Assembly: GCA_964036045.1 (NCBI GenBank)
Contig: OZ038402.1
Span: 11,029,513 to 11,093,512, forward strand
Length of the DNA stretch: 64,000 bases
Direction: 5' to 3'
Origin: Eutreptiella sp. 'Long Island Sound 2002'
Lineage: Eukaryota; Euglenozoa; Euglenophyceae; Eutreptiales; Eutreptiaceae
The notes below the pieces were generated by a model, which ran no database searches, was not told where the DNA came from, and was given only the letters and a program-made list of their open reading frames with translations. The translations under genes and the position numbers were made by a program. Positions within the stretch are counted from its first letter, which is position 1, and every line of letters begins with the position of its first letter. Shown here piece after piece: positions 54,374 through 64,000 of this stretch.

Positions 54374-57010
54374 CCCCTGCTCTTGGATCAGCACCACCCC
54401 CCACCACCGGTAGCGCGCAGACAACCCCCTTTCGCAAACATCACTCGGCGTCGTGGCTGTCCCGTTCCGGGGCCCAGCTGTGTTACGCACACGCGGTGCG
54501 TCAGGCCCCGTGCGCTGTGCACTGAGTCCCGTGCCCCGCGCCTTGAGCCCCCGCCGGTGCCTCGGTGTCACATCGCCCGCGTTGCCCTGCGGGGGCGGTG
54601 GCGGTCTGCCCCAGGGTCCCAGGGATCCACAGGGGGCCCCTCTGGTGCCCTTGTTCTCCCTCAGGTCCATGCTTCACTGCCCCGGCCGCCCAACTTCAGG
54701 TGTGCCCATCATCCAGTGCCCCCCCCCCCCCCGCAGGTTGTGTACACGGAGTACCAGGGCTGTGTATCAGCAACAGGAGTTAGCCTTCGCCCCGGGCACG
54801 CATTCCAACAAAAAACTTTAAGGAGGAGGTATCCCCCCCCCCCCCCGGGGGGGGTCCAGCCCCCCCCTCCCCCCCCTCCTCCCCTTCCAAGTCATCTGAA
54901 AAGCATTTTCTTCGGCGCCTTCGGCCCCGATGTACTGTGCGTCCCTCAGGGTCATGTTGAGGGGGTGAGTGAGCCGTTCGCGTTGAATAGTGCGTCTCTG
55001 TGAAAATGGACCGTCATGAACTGATACCGTCTTCTTGTGGACACGGACGTCGCCACACAAATTTATTGCTTTGAGTTGACCTTTGCACAATGCCACATCC
55101 TTGTGGTCCCAAGAGGGGGAAGCGGACCCGCATTGGAACGGAGGAGGGGGGGAGGGCTTGGCCCTCCTCCTGGGCAACAGGACTAAACAAAGATGACGCC
55201 GAGGGCGTCGGAAAATTGTTTTTGCATCACAAAAGCCCACACTCGGTTGCCCCTCCTCCTGGTCAACAAAGGGCCGACAACAGGCCACGTGTGCCACCTG
55301 AGGGGGGCAGATTCAGCATCTTGCCCCCCCACCCCCCCCCCCCTCCCCGAGGCGCCAAAGGCGCCGAACAAACTTTTTGGCCAAAACCGACTTGCGCCGA
55401 AGGCACCAGAAAAAAAATTTGATAAGCCGGAGCCCCGGAGAAAAATTTGCCCAATCACTTAAGAGGGGGGGGGGGGTCCGAGGGGGGGTGGGGGGTTGGG
55501 GGCTGTCAGACCCCCCCCCCCCCCGCCCCGGGAGATGCTGAGTTGTTGAGCAAAACTCTGGTCTGAAGGGGAGCATGTCAGAACGTCTGTCTGCAACATT
55601 AAGGAGTCTCACAGGCCCTGCGGGGTTTGTACTGGGGAAGAGCTCCTCCTGCGACAATTCATCATTCGGGCCCGGGCGGGACACCTGTGCATCGCGGTAA
55701 GGCAACGCAGCAGGGGTTTTGGTGGTGGGTGCCCCCCCCCCCCCCTCTTCAGACCCCTCCACTCCCCCTACTCCCCCCGTCCTTAAGGAAAACGCTGCCG
55801 CAGCCTCAGCCTCAGCCTCACTCACATATCCTCAGGCCCTCACCACTTCGTAGACAGTCCGTAGACCCCGAGTCGGCCGCCCCTGCCTCGCCGCTGCACC
55901 AGGTCCTGGACCTCCCCACATGGCGCGACGTCGTGGCCTGGCACACCGTCAGCCTCATCCGCGCCGCCGCTGCACTCCCCGGCACCTGCCGATCCCGCCT
56001 GCACTCCTGGCGTGAGTGGCTGGTACGTCTGCGCCCGTTGCACGCCTTGACCACAGCGGCAGTCTATTTTGTCGTGCAGTACAGCAACTACTTGTGTGTG
56101 GCCATCGCTCGCTCCTTCCCACCCCCACAACTTGTGTTGGTTGGTTGTGGCGTGCAGTTGAATCCGTGCTCACGGGAGTCCACGAAGAGCAAAGTTGAGA
56201 ACCAGGCCTCAGCAAAATTCCTTGCAAGGCAAAGGGATCTAACTTGGAGCCTGTGTTCCTTGCCAACATTATTGGATGCAACCACCCAATCGCACACTCA
56301 GCCCCTTGCAGCTCCTTGTGGGCCACAGAGGGTTGTACAAAATCAGGGCACCACCAGGGCTTGAAGCAGGTGGGGTGATGCACACAGAGCATGCCATGCT
56401 GCATGACAATGTGGAGCGAGTCACCACAGAAAGTGGGTGGGGGGTGAAATGGAAATTGCGTGGGGGAACTTTGAAGATGGCAGAATGGTGCTGAAGGTAC
56501 AAACACTTCAGTTTGGCGGGTGTCCGAAAATTGGAAATCGCCGCATGACAAAGCGCCAGCAGGAGCTGGCACACCGACCGACGTTTACGGTTCTCCTCCG
56601 CCCCCCAGCCACGTCTCTTTCTTCGCCCTCCGTTGGACGGCTGACACAGCCGTTCGGTGCGTGGCCACCGCACCATTGCAACTGCATGTGATGGCGGTGG
56701 CCAGTTGTGGTGACAGGGGCCACACGTGACGACGGTGGCAACGTGTGATGGCTGTGGCCATATGTGATGGCGGTGCGGTACGTTGTGTCTGTTGCAGGTC
56801 ACGCAGACGGCGCCTTTTCGGAGCGCCATACGTGGACCGAGTGTTTAGGGTTTTGACGACTGCCGAGGCCAATCGAGTCCAGACCAGCTGAGCGGTATGG
56901 CCTGCCTTTCTTCCCGTCCATACAGATCCCGGGGTTGTGGTTGGGGGCCGTCTGATGGGTCGAGCACCAAGTCTGTATGGGCACGCCCTTGTGTGTGTGC
57001 ATCTCTCTCC

Positions 57011-57045
<35 letters not shown>

Positions 57046-57160
57046 TGCGGTGTTGGGAGCTTATTACATAGTGTGGGTGTGTTTGATTGGGGAGCAGGTC
57101 AGGGAGCAAGGGACGAACTGCCGCCGATGTCCAGCGGTGCACATTGCCGCATGGCTCGTG
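54374..57160. other. No recognised gene; several poly-C/poly-G tracts
   Basis: A frame at 55,840-56,364 (LDLPTWRDVVAWHTVSLIR and so on) is open but has no family I recognise. GGGCTGTGTATCAGCAACAG at 54,758 matches 29,260-29,280, another dispersed repeat. (CT)n/(GT)n lies at 57,001-57,048. Confidence 0.35.
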
Positions 57161-57283
57161 GAAAATTGAAAAGGCACGGGCGGGGGGCCCTTGCAGCCCC
57201 CCAGAATTTAAGGAGGGGGGTTGGGAAAAGGGGCTCCAAGCCCCCCCCCCCCCCGCCTTTTCAATTTTCCCCGAGCCCATTTA
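57157..57283. repeat. Long hairpin / miniature TIR element
   Basis: GGAAAATTGAAAAGGC (57,160-57,175) is perfectly inverted as GCCTTTTCAATTTTCC (57,255-57,270), and the pairing extends outward to CTCG/CGAG. The 80-bp interior is G-rich then C-rich and can fold further. About 127 bp in all. Confidence 0.65.
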
Positions 57284-57381
57284 TCAACAGACCGAAAGAC
57301 GTCTGGAGCTGCCCTGCGGCTCCGGAGGAGTTTTCTTTCACTGGTTTTCTTGCTCTGTTCATTTTTTCGTGGTTCTCATCG

Positions 57382-57386
<5 letters not shown>

Positions 57387-57414
<28 letters not shown>

Positions 57415-58942
57415 CTGCAGAGCTCGACGCCAGAGGCTGGGTCCGCAACACAGCCGGTCAGCTTCCCCTCCTCTATCTCCTGGGCAAATTCAAATCACTG
57501 GCTAAGGGTAAGTGGCTCTGGCGCGGCATTACCTCCCTCCCCCAACCCCTGCTGCCCAACAGATTGCTGCGCATCGCCGCACGCGCCAACACAGCCTTCC
57601 TCCGACTCCTGTGTCAAGAAGTCCCCTGCTGTTTTCTAGCTCAGAGCATCTCAGAAGTAAGCCAATGGTTCCACTGGTTAGACACCATAAACGCCCGGTT
57701 CATCAGTGAGGTGGATTGCAAGGACCAATTCAATAATATAGCCCCACGGACATCGAATCCCACCTGACGGCAGCCAGCAAGTGGCTCGCCAAACGCCGCA
57801 AGTGGCGCATGACAGATATTGAGTGGTCCATTCACAAAGACTCCAAAATGCTCGACAGAGCGGGACGTGCAAAGGCAACGAAATTCTGGTACATCACCCA
57901 CGCCCAAATGTCAGACACAATCATGTTTGAGATGCACTGCAATAACTTCATCAGAGCAGTGGGAGGGTTATGGTGCCGCCACGGTTGCATTCCAATGGGC
58001 GGTTCTTTTTCAGCCCAGGCAGCAGATCTGCACAGCCTATGGCAGGTTTATTCAAATCGCCACCTCCTGCGCCGCCTGGGCTCCCTCACTGTTTCCGAGG
58101 CAGGGTTCCCCTACTGGGAGTCCCCGCAGGGGATAACCGCCCTATGTCAATTTAGAGACAACATCCTGATTGCCACCACCAACCCAGACACCACCTCCCA
58201 CCCCATCGTCTCTACAGTGTGTAACCTACTGGGCGAGGCATGGAACCTGGATGTGCTCTGTGAGTGTATGTCGGGGCCAGGGGACCCCTGCAAACATCAC
58301 TGCCACTCAGCGTCCACCACAGCCCTCGGCTTTGACATGATTCGGGGGAAAACGGGTAAAGGACTAGCTTACCTACACCCCAGCGCGCTCTCATCAACTT
58401 GGAGTCTGAAGAGTGCACCCCCCCTCCTGTCCCCTGCAAGCGCCTATCCTGCTTACCTGCCGGGTATCATGACGGGCGCTTTGAGCAATGCACGCCCTTG
58501 GGCCACGACATGGGCGGGGGAGCTGCTGTCCCTCTCTGCTTGGTTACAGATAGCGCTTCTCAGCGGGTATGCACTGCCACAGGTCACCAGGGCGGCACAC
58601 TCGGCGGTCACGCGGGGCCTGTCTACCAGCCCCAACGACCATACAGCCACAACCCGCTACCTGTACACGGTTCGCCACCTCCTCCCCATGCCACACTGCT
58701 GCCACCTCACTTTGTGCGCCGCGTGGCTGCGGCGTCATGCACACTGGGCGGGGGACAGCTACAGCAGTTGGCACCTGGACCCATCCCTGTCACCAGACGG
58801 AACCACAGGCTTCTGGTGCGGAGACTGGGAAATCCTCCACCTCCACGCCGCCAAAGTTAAACCCAGCAACCATGACTGCCCCCCTTGGGAGACTATGTGT
58901 GTGTATCCCATGCATGTGCATGTTCGTGCCACAGACATGTAA
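57387..58942 (+). pseudogene. Reverse transcriptase remnant (Penelope-like?)
   Basis: Two frames, 57,417-57,737 and 57,737-58,942, join with a one-base shift near 57,738. Motif A is EVDCKDQFNNI just before the shift. Then follow SKWLAKRRKW, motif B CIPMGGSFSAQAADLHSLW (57,985-58,040), and motif C FRDNILIA (58,154-58,178), with Asp-Asn in place of Asp-Asp. The C-terminal part has no named domain. It is preceded by a (TG)n tract ending CTGCAG that resembles an intron end. The segment before it (57,288-57,416) is related to 59,988-60,080, upstream of the element at 60.4 kb, suggesting the same family. No endonuclease is present in this piece. Confidence 0.65.
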
Positions 58943-58950
58943 GAGGCTTG

Positions 58951-59012
58951 GAGTGGACCAGTGGTCAGCGACATAGACTCGTCTGCCTATAGCGGAGGTT
59001 CGAACCCTCCTA
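58951..59012 (+). other. tRNA-like module with a perfect T-arm
   Basis: A box TGGACCAGTGGTCAGCG (58,954-58,970), B box GGTTCGAACCC (58,997-59,007), T-arm GGAGG-TTCGAAC-CCTCC. The acceptor stem does not pair. It starts within 10 bp of the reverse transcriptase stop codon. Confidence 0.55.
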
Positions 59013-59274
59013 TCGTCGTAAACGCACCACCGCCCCCTACAACAGCACACGCGGCCAGCGAGTCCACGGGCACCGGCAGCGGGCGGTGCGCCTCGCTTTT
59101 TCAGGCAACCCCCCCAAACCCCCGACCCCCTACACGCGCCCCCACAAAACGCACCACCGCCCCCTCCGGCAGCGCGCGCCGCTTGCGCGTCTTGAACCCC
59201 GGCAGCGTGGCGAGGGGGGCGCATTCGCTGCAGCCGGGCTCCTGCAGCGAGTCTTCTCTTTGGCAGTGCAGCCA

Positions 59275-59345
59275 CGCGCACAGCGGGAATCGAACCGGCG
59301 CCTTCACGGCACGAGCCCAGCGATTCAACCGCTGGGGTAGCACAC
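59275..59345 (-). other. tRNA-like module facing 58,951-59,012
   Basis: Minus strand: TACCCCAGCGGTTGAATCGC (A box) and GGTTCGATTCC (B box, 59,296-59,286). The DNA between the two modules is GC-rich with CGCGCGC palindromes. Confidence 0.5.
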
Positions 59346-59474
59346 ACCACAGCAAAAAAAGCACCATGCACGCATACCAACACAGCGACACGCCACGGTG
59401 TGCGCCACAAAGCGACAGCGAAATGCGTCGGATTCACTGACCATGACGGGCCCCCTTGGAGTCTGTGTGTGTGT

Positions 59475-59783
59475 GAGCGGGTGGTTACACCCGTCTCCAG
59501 CTAAGTACCTCCAGAGTAGGCATGTAAGTAGCGCTGCGGTTTTCAACAGATCATACAATCATTGGCTAGACAGGGCCGGGCAGTGGGCAGGGTCTGTAGT
59601 GATCAGCGCAACTTGCACTGTGAGAACAAACACCTGTACACCGTCACTCCTGTCTCAGAAAGGACCTTGCCTACCTTTTTGTTAATGGCCTGATGAAATT
59701 GTCTCGGTGACCAGTGCCTTCGCCTGCTTTCGTCTTCACTGACGTTGTGCCCCGCGTTTGGTCCCCACTGGTTTTCCCGCACG

Positions 59784-59791
<8 letters not shown>
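59475..59791 (+). repeat. Direct repeat DR1 upstream of the Gag/GIY-YIG element
   Basis: About 317 bp, GAGCGGGTGGTTACACCCGT to GGCACGAAGTGTGTG-type end, nearly identical to DR2 (60,433-60,756). Each copy is preceded and followed by TG repeats. Confidence 0.92.

Positions 59792-59828
<37 letters not shown>
59786..59828. repeat. (TG)n microsatellite
   Basis: About 20 uninterrupted TG units. Confidence 0.98.
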
Positions 59829-59830
<2 letters not shown>

Positions 59831-60074
59831 GGTGGTGGCACCAACAATGAAAGACTTAGCAGACGACTGGGAAGGTTGTGAACTCGGGCCCCTCCAAGAA
59901 CCATTTGGGTCTGGGGAGGGCCGGAGGGAGCTGCACTGCATTGCGCACAACAGCACCATCTATGCATCCCGCCGCCGTTCATTCGACCGAACGCCGTGTA
60001 GGGCTGCGCTGCAGCTCCCGAGGATTTTGCTCCAACTGCTTTTCTTGTGCCTTTGCTCTTGTTTTTGCGGTTCC

Positions 60075-60756
<682 letters not shown>

Positions 60757-60883
60757 GTCTGCTGTTGGCACGCCCCCCAGTGTCAGTTCGGCAGTTTGCG
60801 TTTTGTTGAAGACATCTCCACGCTTGGCGCTGCTTCGTCTACTCTACTCTACTAATCTCGTGTCTGTATCCTCAGACCCTCTC

Positions 60884-62290
60884 ATGGCCGACCCCCCTAT
60901 TATCTGCCGCCGATGTCACAAAGGCGGGCACCATGCCTCTGCCTGTCCAGAAGCTACCACCGGCAATCGCTCGGAGCGAGGAGGCCGCGGCCCTCCACCG
61001 TCAAAGTGCTGGACCTGTGAGCTGATCGATGGCGCCGATGCAAACCACTGGGGAGATGAGTGTCCGGTAGCCGCGCAGCGACTGAAGGATCGCCAGTGCA
61101 CCCTGTGTGGTTCGCCAGACCACTGGAAAAAAGGATGCCCCAGATACGAATCAGACAAACATACGGCCCGCAACCCCACAACCACCTACTGGCCCACCGG
61201 TCCCAAGCGATCAGCAATCTCGTGGTGCCTGCGCTGCGGAGTCAAAGGGGAACACCCCACAATGGATTGCACAGCCGCCGGTCCCCCAATCATCCTGCCT
61301 GACCCCTCCGATGCCGACGATCTGCAGGATGTCTGCCTCTGGTGCTCCATTAAAGGCCACTCCCATCAATCCTGCATGCGCCGAGCTCCAATCCAGGCAA
61401 AAGAAAATGCTACAGCTATTGCGGGTCTGACGGATCGCGTGGATGCCCTACAAAAATCCGTCACAGACTGCAATGCCTTGTCAGGAAAAGTGTCCACATT
61501 GGAGGGACAGATGTCCAGTTTAATGACCTGGAAGTCAGCTACAAAGGGCCGCTTGACAGTTTTGGAGTCCTGGCAGTCCTCGGCCAACAATAAATTCGTC
61601 GCCCGGTCCAGCTTTGATGTATTCGTGGAAGAAAAATTCACCCCAACGCAACGACAGGCAGCTACAGCGGTAGCAACATCGACCTTCGATGAATTCGTCA
61701 ACACGCGTTTCCTCCCAACTGAGCAACAGGCCTCGGCATCTCTTCCAGCGGATTCGTTCAACGACTATGTCATGAGAATGGAACATGCGGGTTTCAAACC
61801 AGCTGACGACGACACACCAATGTCAACGGCTCGGCTCACGGGCGCACCACGCATGGCTTCAGAGTCACAGGAGATTGGTAGCCCAGGGCAAACGGCGAAG
61901 GAAAGAGCGGCAAAGCGTGCCCACACTCCGTCTGGCGCCGGCGGTGCAAGCTCCTCGTCTTCAGTGTTCGCCACGCCAGCCTCCCGTATGCAAGCAGGGG
62001 CAGCTGCGTTTGGTGGGGTCTCACCTCCGAGTGCGCCGTGGCTGGCGCTGAAACCTACAGAAAGCTCTCAGTGGTCAGACGACGCCCTTGACCTGCTGTT
62101 CAGCGAATGGACAGCCCATATGGACTCCAGGTTGCAGCAGTGGTCGTCGAAGCATCTCCAGGGTGAAATGAAGAGCACGGTGGAGACCCTAGCCCGTGAT
62201 GCGTGGTCCCCAGAGAAGAAGCGTGGCATCTCTGCAGTGCTGACAACATCCCGAGTTCCAGTGCGCCTATTCACCAATTTAAATCGGTAG
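60884..62290 (+). CDS. Gag-like protein with five zinc knuckles
   Basis: The ATG at 60,884 follows an acceptor-like TGTATCCTCAG; the 468-residue frame ends in TAG at 62,288-62,290. The N-terminal third holds Cys/His knuckles: CRRCHKGGHHASAC, CWTCELIDGADANHWGDEC (longer spacing), CTLCGSPDHWKKGC, CLRCGVKGEHPTMDC and CLWCSIKGHSHQSC. A coiled coil (ITDRVDALQKS-type heptads through VSTLEGQMSSLMTW) and a Ser/Ala-rich stretch follow. The knuckles would bind element RNA and the coiled coil would multimerise. The last codons contain T-TTA-AAT, a -1 frameshift site, and the next ORF overlaps by about 90 bases. No defects are seen. Confidence 0.85.
   Translation: MADPPIICRRCHKGGHHASACPEATTGNRSERGGRGPPPSKCWTCELIDGADANHWGDECPVAAQRLKDRQCTLCGSPDHWKKGCPRYESDKHTARNPTTTYWPTGPKRSAISWCLRCGVKGEHPTMDCTAAGPPIILPDPSDADDLQDVCLWCSIKGHSHQSCMRRAPIQAKENATAIAGLTDRVDALQKSVTDCNALSGKVSTLEGQMSSLMTWKSATKGRLTVLESWQSSANNKFVARSSFDVFVEEKFTPTQRQAATAVATSTFDEFVNTRFLPTEQQASASLPADSFNDYVMRMEHAGFKPADDDTPMSTARLTGAPRMASESQEIGSPGQTAKERAAKRAHTPSGAGGASSSSSVFATPASRMQAGAAAFGGVSPPSAPWLALKPTESSQWSDDALDLLFSEWTAHMDSRLQQWSSKHLQGEMKSTVETLARDAWSPEKKRGISAVLTTSRVPVRLFTNLNR
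62278..62284 (+). promoter_or_regulatory. Candidate -1 ribosomal frameshift site TTTAAAT
   Basis: The heptamer fits X-XXY-YYZ in the Gag frame (AAT TTA AAT CGG TAG), one codon before the stop. The -1 frame is open from 62,200 to the window end. G-rich sequence just downstream (GGTAGGGGAGGGGGGAG) and a C-rich stretch (CCTCACCCCCGC, about 30 bases on) could pair to form the stimulatory stem. Confidence 0.75.
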
Positions 62291-64000
62291 GGGAGGGGGG
62301 AGATCATATTCTGTTTCGGGCGTCCTCACCCCCGCAGACATGCAGCGAGGGCCCCCCCGTAGACAGTCTGGTCAGCACCATTCTCTCCCTCCAGTGGATA
62401 CGGCAAAAAATGGGTCTTGCCACTTACATAGTCCAGCAAGCATCAGAGTTCGTCTCCCATCTGGACACCCACACATATTATCCGATGGATATGACACACA
62501 CCGGTGATCCGATCCGCAACACACGTAACCGTATCAACGCCCTATCCCATTGTGACTCCCAAAGCAGTGAGCGTGCCTTATGTGACAAACGACACACCGA
62601 CAACGTAGCCGGACAGTGGGCACATGCTTCGCCTCCGCCCCCCCTGCAGGCACAACCATTCAGAGATATACAGTGTTCCAAGGTGCCTGGGTGGGTTTTC
62701 CGCAGAGTATGCCGCACCCTGTCCGCGGTCAGTGGATGGTCCACACCACACGGGTGGCTTACAGCATGTCACATGCAATGGGACAATCCAGCGACACGCC
62801 TGATACACTCCTCCTCCTCCCCCCACGTCCTAACATCTTGGGACGAATGCAGCTCCGTACTCCCTTTGCCCTCCCCCCTCCCTGACCCCCTGCAACACCT
62901 GTGGATTTGGGCCCCAGCATCTGAGGTCCCAGCAGTGCAATACCACTTCCCCCAAATGTCCACTGTGGGTTGGTTCAGCACTTCACAGCCTATTCACCTC
63001 ATGACCTCGTCCAGTGCCCTGGATGCGTGTGACAGCATCCAAATACACCGTCTGCACCTGTTGTTGTCGCATGAAGGATCGAGCCTCTTGGTCCACCAAC
63101 CCCCACCTCAGAGCGCCAATGTCCTCAGAGCTTTATGTATCCAGATGTCACGAGCCCTGTCGGATAAAAATCTAGGTAGATGGGCAGCACTCCACCAACT
63201 AAGGATATCCTACCTTCCGTACAACACGCATGCAGCGCTCAGGATGGCTCGCAGGTTGAGCCACGTCCACGTCTGGTACACTCATGTAACACCCCCCCAG
63301 TACGCAGTATACTTAGTATTCCATATATGTCTCCACCTTGTGTATGTGGGCGTCACAAGCAAAGCACGGATCGTTCGCCTCCGGAAACACCAAACAGACG
63401 CGTCGAGTTTCCAAGATTGCTCTACACTCCACCGACTAATGTTGCAAACGGACAGTGCCCACTGGGGGATCATCCCCCTGCAATTCATGAGTGACGAGTG
63501 GTACGCCAGCGTCAGGGAGCGACACTGGTGGTTTGTGTTCAAAAAATGGGCCTGCAACGATGTTGCGCCAGGCATTAGCACCGAGGGGCAAGGGTCGGGA
63601 CCACGAGGATGGCTGAACCAACGAGTCCTGCAAGTGCTGCACAGCATGAAAGAGGCCCGACAGATAAAGGATTTCCCACGACTTAAATTTCTGCAGCAGG
63701 ACCTTCACAGTCTGGCCTCGCAGATGAGTGTACCACTGTACTCGGTAGGCAGTATCATCGTCCCGAATATGCAGCCATCTCAGAAAAGTGCTATTCACAG
63801 AGTCACCCGAAAAATGATTGCTTCTGTTGCCAGCCCCGCATGGGAAAAACAAGCCCTGGCTAAGGCCATACGAGTCGTCCGCAGTAGCCCTGTAAACGTC
63901 CGCCGCGTTTTTGAGCAACACGCTCGGCGATTCGATAAGTTAGGCGACCAGCCCCCATGCAAGTGTCTCACAGCACCAAAATTCCCGGGGGTCTCCACAG
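62281..64000 (+). CDS. GIY-YIG endonuclease-containing ORF2, runs off the window
   Basis: This frame has no stop from 62,200 to 64,000 (600 codons). The first ATG is 62,410, but -1 frameshifting from the Gag gene is the likelier route. The first 340 residues are unrecognised and Ser/Pro/His-rich. At about 63,295-63,570 lies a GIY-YIG nuclease: AVYLVFH (GIY position), LVYVGVTS (YIG position, Tyr 63,343), RLRKH with the catalytic Arg and His, and the metal-binding Glu in SVRERHWW (63,517). A basic helical linker and a CKC motif near the end follow. Reverse transcriptase motifs are not yet reached, so the order is endonuclease first, as in Naiad/Chlamys-type Penelope-like elements. The nuclease would nick target DNA to prime cDNA synthesis. 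Confidence 0.8.

Overview
The window looks like nuclear DNA of a microbial eukaryote with a large, repeat-rich genome, probably a unicellular alga or a related protist; I cannot name the group. Supporting signs are intron-type acceptors (pyrimidine tract + CAG) before several ATGs, non-LTR and tyrosine-recombinase retrotransposons, TIR elements, long microsatellites, hundreds of bases of poly-G/poly-C, one 200-N scaffold gap and no bacterial operon structure. Almost all recognisable coding sequence is mobile. The only cellular-type gene is a GC-rich hybrid histidine kinase/response regulator on the minus strand (about 1.9-5.9 kb), whose ATPase domain is split by a huge Gln/Glu/Ser/Ala repeat.

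Layout. 0-6 kb: inverted-repeat arm, (CCGTAA)n, kinase gene. 6-29 kb: a mosaic of short elements: TIR elements (6.1-6.9; 12.6-13.6; 22.65-23.56; 28.5-29.1 kb, three of them carrying a small gene), a decayed minus-strand LINE (7.4-8.9), a LINE 3' half (23.7-25.3), a family of 0.35-0.8 kb repeats (17-22 kb), and tiny hairpin elements with a conserved loop. 10.6-11.45 and 29.4-35.5 kb: Helitron2/HINE-like elements (asymmetric terminal inverted repeats plus a 3' hairpin), tandemly arrayed up to the gap. 37.3-48.7 kb: two tyrosine-recombinase (DIRS/VIPER-like) retrotransposons, one nested inside the recombinase gene of the other, each with complete split direct repeats. 48.9-51.3 kb: a 5'-truncated LINE between two copies of a 257-bp duplication. 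52.7-54.1 kb: a 161-bp satellite. 57.4-58.9 kb: a reverse-transcriptase remnant. 60.4-64 kb: the 5' part of an apparently intact retroelement with a five-zinc-knuckle Gag, a TTTAAAT -1 frameshift site and a long second ORF carrying a GIY-YIG nuclease domain, running off the window edge.

Most notable: (1) removing bases 39,553-46,205 restores the outer recombinase reading frame exactly, so the inner element inserted without target duplication; (2) the frameshift-coupled Gag/GIY-YIG element, consistent with a Penelope-like element with an N-terminal endonuclease; (3) four loci where two tRNA-like (A box/B box) modules face each other across a GC-rich palindrome. All calls come from reading the sequence; no database search was possible.
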